A stretch of 64,000 bases of DNA from Clostridium sp. C105KSO13 (GTDB lineage: Bacteria; Bacillota; Clostridia; Lachnospirales; Lachnospiraceae): assembly GCF_001517425.1 (NCBI RefSeq), contig NZ_FBWL01000164.1:36145-100144 (forward strand), given 5' to 3'. A program made the translations under genes and the position numbers. Below are positions 18,126-27,823 of this stretch, in pieces (the stretch's first letter is position 1; the number at the start of each line of letters is the position of its first letter). The notes beneath the pieces were generated by a model, which was not told the DNA's origin, did no database searches, and worked only from the letters and a program-made list of their open reading frames with translations.

Positions 18126-19440
18126 TACGATACCACTCAAAACTCTTTTTCTTTGTCCGCTTTAATGTTTTCCGATTAACATATACCAGTCCAAATTGGT
18201 TAGCATATCCTGTATTCCATTCAAAATTGTCCATCAGGGACCATACAAAATACCCCCTTAAAGGCACACTATCCTGCACCGCTCTCCAGCATTGATTCAG
18301 GTGGCGGTATATGTAATCAATCCTATACTCATCGAAAATTTCCCCATTTACATCTGGAATATCCTGAAAACTGGCACCGTTTTCCGAGATATAGATTTTA
18401 GCCGGTGAATAATCCTGATTGATTCTCATTAATAACGCATAAATCCCCACAGGAGTAATAGGCATATTGTAGTACGTTACCGGATATCCACCAGATAATC
18501 CAGTCTTTAATTCAATAGGCCAGATGGATGAATCGTTTACTGTATAGTCAATATTATAATAATTAATACCAAGGAAATCTACAGGTTCACCAATTTTCAC
18601 CATATCTCCCTTTTGAATATCCGGCATTATAACGCCTTTCTTTGTATACCACGCTAACATGTCCTTGGGATATTTCCCATTAAACACCGGCTCTAAAAAC
18701 CAGCGGTTCATATACCCATCACAGCGGATTGCTGCTTCTGCATCTTCAGCTTTTTCCGTTAGAGGTGCTTTAGGGCTTAAATTCAGGGTAATTCCGATTT
18801 CTCCCTCCAGTTTCATTTCGCGGAACAAACGAACCACCATGCCGTGTCCCAAAAGGAGAGTGTGAGCTACACTAAGTGCTGTTGAAAAATCACGTATTCC
18901 AGGAGCCATGTCCCCGGTATAATTTCCTACAAAAGACACCACCCAGGGTTCATTTAAGGTAGTCCAATGTATTACCTTTCCTTTAAATCGCTGAAACATA
19001 ACTTCTGCAAAATCCCGGAAATATTCTGCTGTCTTTCTGTTCGCCCATCCGCCTTCATCCTGAAGTTTCTGGGGCAGATCCCAGTGATACAGGGTAACAT
19101 AAGGTTCCACCCCTTGTTTCAGAAGTTCATCAATCAGTATTTCATAATACCGCATTCCGGCCTCATTTATCTCACCATAACCATCAGGCATTACGCGGGA
19201 CCATGATATGGAAAACCGATACCCACCAGCCCCAAGATCTGAAGATAACTGTGCATCCTCTTTAGGACGGTGATAACTGTCACATGCCTCATCGCCAGTA
19301 TCCCCATTTTTAATATTTCCTGGAATATGAGTGAACCGGTCCCAAATGCTTTCGCCTTTTTTGTCTTCCCTGCATCCGCCTTCAATCTGATAGGCAGCAG
19401 TGGAAGTTCCCCATACAAATCCTTCTGAAAATTTCTTCAT
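18085..19440 (-). CDS. glycoside hydrolase family 1 beta-glycosidase
   Basis: This is a retaining beta-glucosidase/beta-galactosidase-type enzyme, 451 residues, the normal GH1 length, and cytosolic. The start FVWGTSTAAYQIEGG is the GH1 N-terminal signature; TLNEP holds the acid/base E164 and YISENGA the nucleophile E353. Substrate choice (glucoside, galactoside or phospho-sugar) cannot be settled; no PTS genes are near, so an unphosphorylated substrate is favoured. GGAGAG precedes ATG 19440. It lies between GH112 and the serine hydrolase. Confidence 0.93.
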   Translation of the reverse strand: MKKFSEGFVWGTSTAAYQIEGGCREDKKGESIWDRFTHIPGNIKNGDTGDEACDSYHRPKEDAQLSSDLGAGGYRFSISWSRVMPDGYGEINEAGMRYYEILIDELLKQGVEPYVTLYHWDLPQKLQDEGGWANRKTAEYFRDFAEVMFQRFKGKVIHWTTLNEPWVVSFVGNYTGDMAPGIRDFSTALSVAHTLLLGHGMVVRLFREMKLEGEIGITLNLSPKAPLTEKAEDAEAAIRCDGYMNRWFLEPVFNGKYPKDMLAWYTKKGVIMPDIQKGDMVKIGEPVDFLGINYYNIDYTVNDSSIWPIELKTGLSGGYPVTYYNMPITPVGIYALLMRINQDYSPAKIYISENGASFQDIPDVNGEIFDEYRIDYIYRHLNQCWRAVQDSVPLRGYFVWSLMDNFEWNTGYANQFGLVYVNRKTLKRTKKKSFEWYRNVIQNNGIDGRGN

Positions 19441-19454
19441 GATACAACTCTCCT

Positions 19455-21605
19455 TTACAAATCTACTGATACCTGTCCATATGCTTCTATGCTAAATGAT
19501 GCCGGACCATTATCCGTTTCTACAACCGTATGCTGTTCACTGTCACTGTTATTTATAACGACAAGTTTCTTGGCTGCAGGATAATAAGCGCATTCAGTAT
19601 TCGCATTATCGGTGATGTATTTCCTGTCTTCATTTTTTGTACCAAACAAAATCAAATTTAACAGCAGTCTGGTATTTTCCAATGAGTATGAAAATCCACT
19701 TAAATAAATTCCGCGTCCTGTCCCGAAATCATTCACTGCCAGTTTTGGAGAACCCTCTTCTTCCAAAATTACTTTTGCCCTCCCGTCTGTCAGCGAAACA
19801 TCTGCATGTTTAGGGATTGTACAGCCTTTGGGCAGTAAATTCTGTATTTCTGTTTTTGTAAACTCCCATTTACCATGGCATACTCTTGAAGGAATGTTTT
19901 CATCCACTCCAAGAACCTCTGCCATCCGGAAATATTTATCAAACCCTTCCACTGCTGAAGGTTCCTCAATACCAATAAAAGCACCGCCTTCAAAAACCCA
20001 CTGATTTAATCTGGTAATAACTTCCGCATTTTTCCACGAGTCTCCGCCGCTCCATGCCGTTCCCGCCTTACCAGCATTAATTATAACATCATATTGATTC
20101 AGGCAGCCTTCCTTAATATCTTCAAAATTAATAAAGTCTACATCCAGAGGAAGACCTGCTAATGCTTCGATAACATGAATCAGATCATGCATATATGTTT
20201 CATGAAAATGTCCTGACAGAGTCCATGATCGTAATTTTCCCCATTCATGAAGTACAGCAACCCTGGGCTTTAAGATATATGGCTTTCCACATTTGTGATA
20301 CTCCTGCATTCTGCGGAATTCATCTGAAATTTGCTCAATATAGTCCTGAAAATCCGGATAATCTTCTGTTAAATGAAGGTACCCTCCCAAACCGATTCTC
20401 TGAATTGGAGCACGAAGCAGAGCTCGTCTTACACTGTTCCAATATTTTTTTGCATCTGTGGTAGGGTCTCCGCCTTCCATAAACGTAGGCATTCCACCCA
20501 GTCCGACAGGGAACAGGTACGGATGAAGCCTTAATTCATGGATAGGCACATCTGCACCGGCACACAAACGTGCTTCATACCCAGAAAATACACATTTAAT
20601 TAACCCATCAAATCCAAACTGGCTGAATGTTTCTTTATATGGTTCAAGACCTACCCAGCTGTCGTCATAAAATACATAAGCCTTTTTATTGTAGTGATGT
20701 GTAATATCAATCAGCTTCTTTGCAAATCCGATAACGAACTTATTGATAAAATTCATCCAATCTCTTTTTTGAGATGTGGGAGGCATATGAGATACATGAA
20801 GTTTACCTTGATTAATAAAATCTTCAGCGGTAAGCGCATACCCATATTCCTCCTCAAATTCTTTCAATGCCAGAGGGCTGACTGTGAAATCATAAGCCCC
20901 CCAATCCGAGTAAAGGTTACGGTTACGGTCATTACTTCCCCATAACCACACAAAATTATAGAAAAGAGAAGTAAAACGAACTACTGTTGTATGGGGATGC
21001 TCTTTGCACCACTTTTCCATCCAGTTCAGCATGAACTGCTGTACCTCAGGATATCTTGGCTCAATCTGCAGCAAATGCTCTTTATCCCAGTTATTGGTCA
21101 CATGATTGTACATGGAAATTTCTTCCCATATGCGATACCCCAGAAAACTAACAGTATATGTATGGAATGGTACTGTGCTGATGATTGTTACTGTTTTGGT
21201 TTCTTCATCATATTCCCACGCGTCTGTAGATAATAAAGTATCTGTAGTACGATCAAATACCTGCCAGTAGGCCATTGCTTCATTAGAACTATTCACTTCG
21301 AACTGTTCCTCAAAATAATCTTTCATCACTGCGATATTTAGCTTGTCAGCTTCTGCCATGACCGGTCTGGTCATAAGAAACGTCTGCTGCAGCTTATCCA
21401 TATTTTTTTTTGCCCATTCATTATGATCTCTAATAATACATATGGTACTATAAATACCATACCCGGCATCTAGAATTTCAGGCGATAGCTCTGTTCCATC
21501 ACTGTCACGAATGACATCTGCCCCCCACTTTTCTGCCATTTTTAATGTCAACTGTTCGTATCCTGCTTCACCCGGCAGAGTAAAGCCACCTTTTAATTCA
21601 CTCAT
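19455..21605 (-). CDS. GH112 beta-galactoside phosphorylase
   Basis: This family phosphorolyses galacto-N-biose, lacto-N-biose or galactosyl-beta-1,4-L-rhamnose, releasing alpha-galactose 1-phosphate without spending ATP. The 716-residue protein matches the family from GFTLPGEAGYEQLTL through RFTSLFYNFVWLWG, WGAYDFTVSPLALKEFE and FMEGGDPTTD to the C-terminal domain. Length is typical. The LNB/GNB pathway partners nahK, galT and galE are not in the window, so specificity is open; the YesMN/YesL-like company and GH2/GH35 genes leave the galactosyl-rhamnose option real. GGAGG precedes ATG 21605. Confidence 0.88.
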   Translation of the reverse strand: MSELKGGFTLPGEAGYEQLTLKMAEKWGADVIRDSDGTELSPEILDAGYGIYSTICIIRDHNEWAKKNMDKLQQTFLMTRPVMAEADKLNIAVMKDYFEEQFEVNSSNEAMAYWQVFDRTTDTLLSTDAWEYDEETKTVTIISTVPFHTYTVSFLGYRIWEEISMYNHVTNNWDKEHLLQIEPRYPEVQQFMLNWMEKWCKEHPHTTVVRFTSLFYNFVWLWGSNDRNRNLYSDWGAYDFTVSPLALKEFEEEYGYALTAEDFINQGKLHVSHMPPTSQKRDWMNFINKFVIGFAKKLIDITHHYNKKAYVFYDDSWVGLEPYKETFSQFGFDGLIKCVFSGYEARLCAGADVPIHELRLHPYLFPVGLGGMPTFMEGGDPTTDAKKYWNSVRRALLRAPIQRIGLGGYLHLTEDYPDFQDYIEQISDEFRRMQEYHKCGKPYILKPRVAVLHEWGKLRSWTLSGHFHETYMHDLIHVIEALAGLPLDVDFINFEDIKEGCLNQYDVIINAGKAGTAWSGGDSWKNAEVITRLNQWVFEGGAFIGIEEPSAVEGFDKYFRMAEVLGVDENIPSRVCHGKWEFTKTEIQNLLPKGCTIPKHADVSLTDGRAKVILEEEGSPKLAVNDFGTGRGIYLSGFSYSLENTRLLLNLILFGTKNEDRKYITDNANTECAYYPAAKKLVVINNSDSEQHTVVETDNGPASFSIEAYGQVSVDL

Positions 21606-21645
21606 CGTTTTCCTCCGCTTGTATTAAACTAATTTATCTTCACAT

Positions 21646-22659
21646 TTATTTTCTTGCACAGATCCGTTCGATTCTTGCCAACTCTTCTTCTGTAAAATTG
21701 GTATAATCTGCAACAGAAATATTTTCAAGAATCTGCTCCGGCTTTGACGCACCGATTAAAACAGAACACACCTCATCATCTTTGAGTACCCAGGAAAGTG
21801 CCATTTGCGCCAGTGTCTGCCCTCTTTGTACTGCGATTTCATTAAGCTCTGCTATCTGTCCAAGCCTCTCTTTTGTCAGATCACTTGCATGCAGAAATCT
21901 ATGGTCTGTGGCCACACGGCTGTCAGAGGGTATACCATGCAGATATTTGTCTGTAAGCAATCCCTGTGCCAAAGGACTGAAGGCAATAATACCAACACCT
22001 GCCTCTTTACAGTAATCTTTAACACCGTCCTCCTCTATTGTTCTGTCGAACATAGAATATCTTCTCTGATTAACCACAAAAGGGCACCTCATTTCCTTAA
22101 GTAGTTTTACTGCTTCTTCGGTGTATTCCTTATCGTAGTTAGAAACACCCGCATAAAGCGCCTTACCACTTTTTACGATATCCGCAAGGGCCTGCATACT
22201 TTCTTCCAATGGTGTTTCTATATCCATTCTGTGATGGTAAAAAATATCCACATACTCCAGATTCATTCTATTCAAACTCTGGTCAATACTGGCCATTAAA
22301 TACTTTCGGCTCCCTCCGTCACCATAAGGTCCGTCCCACATGTCATATCCTGCTTTTGTTGTAATCACCAGTTCATCTCTGTAAGGACGAAAATCTTCCA
22401 GAAATATTTTTCCCATATTTGATTCTGCACTACCATATACCGGTCCATAATTATTTGCAAGATCAAATTGTGTGATTCCTGCATCAAATGCGGTTCTGCA
22501 CATTGCCTTCATGTTGTCATAATTATCCTTGGTACCAAAGTTATGCCAGAATCCAAGAGATACAGCCGGAAATCTCAAGCCGCTCTTTCCCACTCTGTTG
22601 TAGACCATTTTTTCGTATCTGTCCTTTGATGCTGCGTAAACATTTGGAATATCTGCCAT
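21646..22659 (-). CDS. aldo/keto reductase
   Basis: This is an NADPH-dependent oxidoreductase of the AKR superfamily, 337 residues, closest in pattern to the YghZ/Kv-beta-like group (GFWHNFG, then FDLANNYGP with AESNMG). The catalytic tetrad can be read as D66 and Y71 in FDLANNY, K102 in ITTKAG and H143 in FYHHR. It may reduce sugar aldehydes or ketones released by the surrounding glycosidases; the substrate is unknown. It lies 40 nt upstream of GH112 and 3 nt behind the histidine kinase. Confidence 0.9.
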   Translation of the reverse strand: MADIPNVYAASKDRYEKMVYNRVGKSGLRFPAVSLGFWHNFGTKDNYDNMKAMCRTAFDAGITQFDLANNYGPVYGSAESNMGKIFLEDFRPYRDELVITTKAGYDMWDGPYGDGGSRKYLMASIDQSLNRMNLEYVDIFYHHRMDIETPLEESMQALADIVKSGKALYAGVSNYDKEYTEEAVKLLKEMRCPFVVNQRRYSMFDRTIEEDGVKDYCKEAGVGIIAFSPLAQGLLTDKYLHGIPSDSRVATDHRFLHASDLTKERLGQIAELNEIAVQRGQTLAQMALSWVLKDDEVCSVLIGASKPEQILENISVADYTNFTEEELARIERICARK

Positions 22660-22662
22660 TTT

Positions 22663-24375
22663 TTATTTCTCCTTCATTGGTAGTGTGATGATAACACGTG
22701 TCCCCTCACCTACGTTGCTTTGTACCATAAAACCATATTCTTCGCCGCATATTTCCTTAATTCTTCGATAAACATTGGCTATTCCAATCTTTCTCATTCC
22801 ACCCCGGTTTTCCTGATGGCCATTCAGCAGTTCAGCCGCTGCTTCTTTTGACATGCCTACTCCGCTGTCTTCCACCACAATCTGTAGATTTTTCTCCTGC
22901 TGTGTAACAATAATGCTAAGAAGTCCACGTCCATCCATTGACGCTATACCATGAAAAATTGCATTTTCCACAATGGGCTGCAGGATGACCTTAGGAACCA
23001 TACAATGCAGCAACCTGTCCGGACATTCTATTTTTTCATCAAACTTGTCCATATACCGGTATTTCTGAAGCACAAGATAATTCTCTACATTTTTCAGTTC
23101 TTCCTCCAAGGATATATACACTGCATTTTCCACCCGCAAGGTCCCTTGAAGCAAAGAGATAAATGCATTTGTAAACTCAATAATTTCTGAGTCTCCCTTG
23201 ATTTTAGCCATATAAACTATAGAATTGAGGGTATTGTAAATAAAATGTGGGTTAATCTGTAAGAGAAGCTGATCCACCTGACTTCTTCGGATTGCTTTTT
23301 CATGTTCAAGCGACATTTTTGTATAATGCTGCACGTCCTGCACCATTTTATTGAAAACATTAGCCAGAACCTCAATCTCATCCCCTGTTCTTACATCCAC
23401 CGACACATCAAAATTTCCTTTTCCAAACTGTGCGGCCGCCTCACTTAAGCGATTAATGGGATGTACGACTTTTTTTATACTTGTAGAAAGTATCCCAACA
23501 ATCAGCACCATTAAAATAACAAAAATAAAAATCAGAAATACCTCAACAACGATGATCTTTTTCTGCATTAAATGACTTGAAATTTCAGTCACCATAATCC
23601 ACCCCTGATTCATTCCTTTAGATACCAGATAGATATTGCCATATTTATCTGTAATTTTTCCATCCATATTATCCTTTAGGGTCTCATAATCCAAACCAAT
23701 TCTTCCATTTTGTATAACAGATGTTCCCTCATCATCGTAGACTGCATACCCTTCTAGAAGTGACATATCCCGTGTAGCCAAATTTTCTAAATATGAATAA
23801 TCCAGACTGATAATCAGATTCCCCAATTTTTGCTCATAATTTTCAACTGAGTAATAGGTCAGTATATAACTGATTACCTTCCTTGTACGTCCGTTCTGGG
23901 TTGGCGCCGACATATGCACATTCGTATATCCTTTTGTTTTTCCGTCTGCTTTAAATTCAGCATACCATTCTTCCTTTTCCGGATAAAATTTATCTCTGGA
24001 CTGCATACTGCTGTAAGTACGTTTCGTATTGGTGTAAATCATAATCTCCTGAATATAGTCCATAACATAGGTATAGGTACGCAAAGCATTTTTTGCTGAA
24101 GTCTGGGAAACATAATTGTTAGCCACTGCCTGCTCGGGTACATTTATATCATTCTGCACGACCGTGCTTACCGCAATCTGCTTTGCAATGTTCTCTACAG
24201 TAGATTGTGTCATAGATATAGATGCAATTGCCTGATCCATTTGTGCTCTCTGGCTTTTGATTTCCCTATCCTTATAACTCTTATGATAATAACCAATAAT
24301 AATAAACAGCATGACCATAAATATAACAGTTATGGTAAGTAAAACGGGTATTGTAAGTTTTTTTTGCAGTTTCAC
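22663..24375 (-). CDS. YesM-type sensor histidine kinase (operon 2)
   Basis: This sensor kinase has about 570 residues: a membrane helix near the N-terminus, an extracellular sensor part, a second helix, HAMP, the phospho-acceptor His in INPHFIYNTLNSI, and HATPase_c with IVENAIFHGI and VEDSGVGM. I place the start at GTG 24375, 7 nt after GAGGAG; the longer frame to 24426 overlaps the regulator and lacks a ribosome site. It pairs with the response regulator that starts at 25951. Confidence 0.9.
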   Translation of the reverse strand: MKLQKKLTIPVLLTITVIFMVMLFIIIGYYHKSYKDREIKSQRAQMDQAIASISMTQSTVENIAKQIAVSTVVQNDINVPEQAVANNYVSQTSAKNALRTYTYVMDYIQEIMIYTNTKRTYSSMQSRDKFYPEKEEWYAEFKADGKTKGYTNVHMSAPTQNGRTRKVISYILTYYSVENYEQKLGNLIISLDYSYLENLATRDMSLLEGYAVYDDEGTSVIQNGRIGLDYETLKDNMDGKITDKYGNIYLVSKGMNQGWIMVTEISSHLMQKKIIVVEVFLIFIFVILMVLIVGILSTSIKKVVHPINRLSEAAAQFGKGNFDVSVDVRTGDEIEVLANVFNKMVQDVQHYTKMSLEHEKAIRRSQVDQLLLQINPHFIYNTLNSIVYMAKIKGDSEIIEFTNAFISLLQGTLRVENAVYISLEEELKNVENYLVLQKYRYMDKFDEKIECPDRLLHCMVPKVILQPIVENAIFHGIASMDGRGLLSIIVTQQEKNLQIVVEDSGVGMSKEAAAELLNGHQENRGGMRKIGIANVYRRIKEICGEEYGFMVQSNVGEGTRVIITLPMKEK

Positions 24376-24400
24376 TGTGATTCTCCTCTGAATCCTCTGC

Positions 24401-25951
24401 CTAATCCTGTTTATCCACCTTCTCATGATTTACTTTTCTCAAATACTCTCTTGGAGACATCCCTTCCTTTTTTTTAAATACATAACTAAAATACTGAGCA
24501 GAAGTAAATCCGATTTGTTTCCATATCTCATCAATACTTTTCATTCCTTCTTCCATACATTTTTTTGCACGGTCTAACCTAAAATCGGTAAGATAGTTTA
24601 CCACATTGTCATCCATCTCCTTCTTGAAGCATCTCCTAAGATGACCTTCAGAAATTCCTGCAGCCTTAGCAATATCTGCCACCGATATATCCTTCATAAA
24701 ATTCTGATAAATATACTCCTGGGCAAGAATGACATGACGGGAATACTGTTTCTCTCTTCGTTTATGCATTTCAGCTAAAAGATTATCCTGGTTCCTCGAT
24801 AAATCAGCTCTCAGCATTTTTATATCTGTATAGTAATCCGACATTTTAAATAGGTCTGGATTAAGTTTGTTTTTTCTAACCTGAGCGGACAAAAAATGGC
24901 ATAACTCGTGCATACCATCGGAAAATTCCCAAACATCTCTATTTCTGCTCATTTCATTCATAAGTCTGTCAAGCAGCAACTTTGATTCTTTTTCATCTTC
25001 CTCTGCAATTCGTTCTTTCCAAATAGAAAACGTTTTATTTATTTCAACATTTTCATCAGACAATCCGCTATTAGACAACTTACCTTCAGTATATATTTTC
25101 TCCTGATCCGCATATAAATACTTCATTTTTTTACGAAGGCTGTAATAAGTATCCGGAAGCATATCAAATTTCATCACTGGAGATGATATAAGACAGATAT
25201 AATCTTCCATATTTTTTAAATACTTATTCATAATATACTCTGCTGTTTCCCTGCATTTCCACTCTACATTCGGTATTTCTTTCTGGGTAAAAAAAATACC
25301 ACAGTATTCATTACTAAAAAGTTCCACAAACGCACGTAATAAAAGCTCATCATCCTGGAATCCATTCTCCATGGCATAACAGTCTACATATGCTTCTCTT
25401 TTGTTCTCTGAATGCCGCAAAACGATTTGAGGACGCTGAGCAATATAGAACAAAACATATCGTTGAAACGGCTTGTCCTGATACGCCCATTCACGCATGC
25501 TTCCAAGAGTGTCCTCACGGAAAAAATCACGAATATTTGTCTCCAGTATTTTGTGATGTTCCCGCCTCTCTTTTTCCAGATCTGCTGCATTTTTCCGCAT
25601 CACTTCTTCCAATTGCTCCTCGGATAATTCGTTTTTCAGAAAATAATGTGTTATCCCTAGACTTATTCCTCTCTGGGCATAAGCAAAGTCTCGATAAGCT
25701 GTCAGCATAAAAATTTTTTGTGAAGGATTCTGCCTCAATACTTCCTCTGACATCTGCAAGCCATCCATAACAGGCATACTAATATCTACAAAAACAAAAT
25801 CCGGATGCAGCTTTGCTATCTCCGGAATTGCTTTAACACCATTTTGTGCAGTACCTATGACTTGAATATCCAGAGAAGTTCCCTGCAGAATTGTCTCCAG
25901 ATACTGAATTGCCATAGGTTCATCATCTACTATATATACTGTCAATTTCAC
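24401..25951 (-). CDS. YesN-type response regulator with AraC DNA-binding domain (operon 2)
   Basis: This 516-residue regulator has receiver residues in IVDDEP, FVFVDISMPVMDG (phospho-acceptor Asp) and FLKNE. The C-terminal AraC HTH has ISVADIAKAAGISEGHLRRC and IWKQIGFTSAQYFSYVFKK. It starts at GTG 25951 and follows the MalG permease gene. It likely activates its own transporter and the glycosidase genes around it. It is a paralogue of the regulator at 15197-16723, but the two are clearly divergent. Confidence 0.92.
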   Translation of the reverse strand: MKLTVYIVDDEPMAIQYLETILQGTSLDIQVIGTAQNGVKAIPEIAKLHPDFVFVDISMPVMDGLQMSEEVLRQNPSQKIFMLTAYRDFAYAQRGISLGITHYFLKNELSEEQLEEVMRKNAADLEKERREHHKILETNIRDFFREDTLGSMREWAYQDKPFQRYVLFYIAQRPQIVLRHSENKREAYVDCYAMENGFQDDELLLRAFVELFSNEYCGIFFTQKEIPNVEWKCRETAEYIMNKYLKNMEDYICLISSPVMKFDMLPDTYYSLRKKMKYLYADQEKIYTEGKLSNSGLSDENVEINKTFSIWKERIAEEDEKESKLLLDRLMNEMSRNRDVWEFSDGMHELCHFLSAQVRKNKLNPDLFKMSDYYTDIKMLRADLSRNQDNLLAEMHKRREKQYSRHVILAQEYIYQNFMKDISVADIAKAAGISEGHLRRCFKKEMDDNVVNYLTDFRLDRAKKCMEEGMKSIDEIWKQIGFTSAQYFSYVFKKKEGMSPREYLRKVNHEKVDKQD

Positions 25952-26026
25952 AATAAGATCCTGTCCTTTCTTTTATGCCTTGGCAGTACCTTTTCGCTTT
26001 GAGCAGCTGCTGTTCAAAAAGCTCCA

Positions 26027-26845
26027 TTACCCTTTTACTGCACCAGCTGTCAGTCCTCTAATGAAATTCTTGGAACCAATAATAAAAAGTATTAAAAGAG
26101 GTATTGTTGCCAATGTAAGACCAGCAAGCTGAGCACCGTAATCTGTTCTATAGGCACTGGCCAAACTTTTGATAAAAATAGGAATGGTATAATTAGCAGG
26201 CTTATTAATAAACACTAAAGGTATCATATAATTGTTCCATGACCAGAGGAAAATAAGCAGGCACAAGGTAAGCAGCCCCGGCTTAATACATGGCAAAACT
26301 ATGGAACGAAAAATCTTTATTTCTCCTGCACCGTCAATTCTCGCACTTTCCACCAATTCTATAGGAAGAGAACCCTGAATGAAGGAAATCATCCAGTAAG
26401 CTCCAAATCCATTTGCAAACCATGTGAAAATCATTGGCCATAGTGTGGTATTAAGACCAATATTTCTCATTTCAATCATGTATCCGATAATCCCGATCTG
26501 TGTTGGTACCATCATCGTCATCATGATGAAAACATTCAGTGCTTTTTTTAAACGGAAGTTATATACGTTCATACCGTATCCTACCATTGCACATATTATA
26601 ACAGATACTGCCATAGAAACCAAAGAGATAAATAAACTGTTTCCATAAGCACCCACGAAATTGGATGCTAATATTGTCTTAACATTTTCCATCATATAAT
26701 TAGATGGAAATATCGGTGTTCCCTGAAAAATTGATTCACTCTTATAGGTTGACATTGAAAACATAAACCAGAACGGAACCAAGGAGATGAACGATATTAT
26801 AACAAGAACTATACCTGTTAAAATACCTTTTACTTTTTTAGACAT
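26027..26845 (-). CDS. carbohydrate ABC transporter permease, MalG type (operon 2)
   Basis: This CUT1 permease has 272 residues and six helices. The EAA loop ELVESARIDGAGEIKIFRSI is nearly identical to that of the operon 1 homologue, and the C-terminus FIRGLTAGAVKG is also shared. AAGGAGG precedes ATG 26845, which directly follows the stop of the MalF-type partner. It functions with the permease that starts at 27754 and the binding protein that starts at 29140; the ATPase must be encoded elsewhere. Confidence 0.92.
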   Translation of the reverse strand: MSKKVKGILTGIVLVIISFISLVPFWFMFSMSTYKSESIFQGTPIFPSNYMMENVKTILASNFVGAYGNSLFISLVSMAVSVIICAMVGYGMNVYNFRLKKALNVFIMMTMMVPTQIGIIGYMIEMRNIGLNTTLWPMIFTWFANGFGAYWMISFIQGSLPIELVESARIDGAGEIKIFRSIVLPCIKPGLLTLCLLIFLWSWNNYMIPLVFINKPANYTIPIFIKSLASAYRTDYGAQLAGLTLATIPLLILFIIGSKNFIRGLTAGAVKG

Positions 26846-27754
26846 TTATTTTTCCTCCTTTCCATTCATAAATTTCAAACCAAGCAATGAAACAATTACA
26901 ATAATAACAAACAGAACAGAAGATAAGGCTGAAGCATATCCAAGTCTCGGATTTGCACCAAATGCCTGATTATAGAAGTTCCATACCATAGTCAGACAGC
27001 TCTGTCCGGGACCTCCGACCGTAGATGAAGATTGATTTGAGAACAAAAGGTTTGGCTCATCAAACAACTGGAATGCATAAATAGCACTTGTTATAACAAG
27101 GAAAATAGTTACAGGCTTTAACAGCGGAATCGTGATCCTCATAAAAGTCTGCACCCTGCTTGCTCCGTCAATTCTCGCTGCCTCATAGACATCTTCTGAT
27201 ATTGATGTAATACCAGCCAGATACATAGCCATATAATATCCCGTACATTTCCAAATAATCATGAAGGCAATTACAAACGGTGCCCATGTGGGACTTCCGG
27301 TAAAGTTAATTGCTTCTCCTCCAAGAGCAACAATAAGTTTGTTTAAAAATCCAATATGCTTTTCAAAAATAAATGTAAAAATCATCCCGATTGCAACAGG
27401 TGTTGTAATATAAGGTAAAAAGTTTACAGTCTGCAAGACATTTTTAAACTTTGTCAAATCACTGATCATTGCTGCGAACAGTAATCCTAAAAGTATTGCT
27501 ATAGGAAATCCGATAACACCAATTTTTACTGTATTCCAGAGAGATGCCCAGAAAGTGGTATCTTTTGTAAAGATGTCAATATAGTTCTGTAATCCGATAA
27601 ATGTTTTTTCACTATATCCATTCCAGTCAAGTACACTCATATAGAAAGAGTATAAAATAGGAAATAGATTGAACATGAGAAAACTAACACAAAACGGCGC
27701 CAGAAAAAGCGTTGGCCAAGTGCTTTTATATTTATTATGTATTCCTTTATTCAT
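26846..27754 (-). CDS. carbohydrate ABC transporter permease, MalF type (operon 2)
   Basis: This is the second CUT1 membrane subunit, 302 residues, beginning MNKGIHNKYKSTWPTLFLAP. The EAA loop is DVYEAARIDGASRVQTFMRI, and FQLFDEPNLLFSNQ matches the operon 1 homologue. AAAGGAG precedes ATG 27754; the frame is open for 16 more codons without a site. It is adjacent to the MalG-type gene with no gap. Confidence 0.92.
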   Translation of the reverse strand: MNKGIHNKYKSTWPTLFLAPFCVSFLMFNLFPILYSFYMSVLDWNGYSEKTFIGLQNYIDIFTKDTTFWASLWNTVKIGVIGFPIAILLGLLFAAMISDLTKFKNVLQTVNFLPYITTPVAIGMIFTFIFEKHIGFLNKLIVALGGEAINFTGSPTWAPFVIAFMIIWKCTGYYMAMYLAGITSISEDVYEAARIDGASRVQTFMRITIPLLKPVTIFLVITSAIYAFQLFDEPNLLFSNQSSSTVGGPGQSCLTMVWNFYNQAFGANPRLGYASALSSVLFVIIVIVSLLGLKFMNGKEEK

Positions 27755-27774
27755 AAAATGCTCCTTTATAAAGA

Positions 27775-27802
27775 ATGAAGGAACAGCAAGCCATTCCTTC
27801 AT
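27775..27802 (-). terminator. intercistronic hairpin behind binding protein gene (operon 2)
   Basis: ATGAAGGAA and TTCCTTCAT pair perfectly over a 10-nt loop between the binding protein and its permeases, with a weak T-rich tail on the minus strand. It is placed like the hairpin of operon 1, so a similar expression-tuning role is likely. Confidence 0.45.
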
Positions 27803-27823
27803 ACAAATGATTAAATATTACAA

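Noticed and set aside
26000..26026. Inverted repeat TTTGAACAGC/GCTGCTCAAA behind the MalG permease gene
   Set aside because: No T tract and a small imperfect stem; not strong enough to call a terminator or operator.
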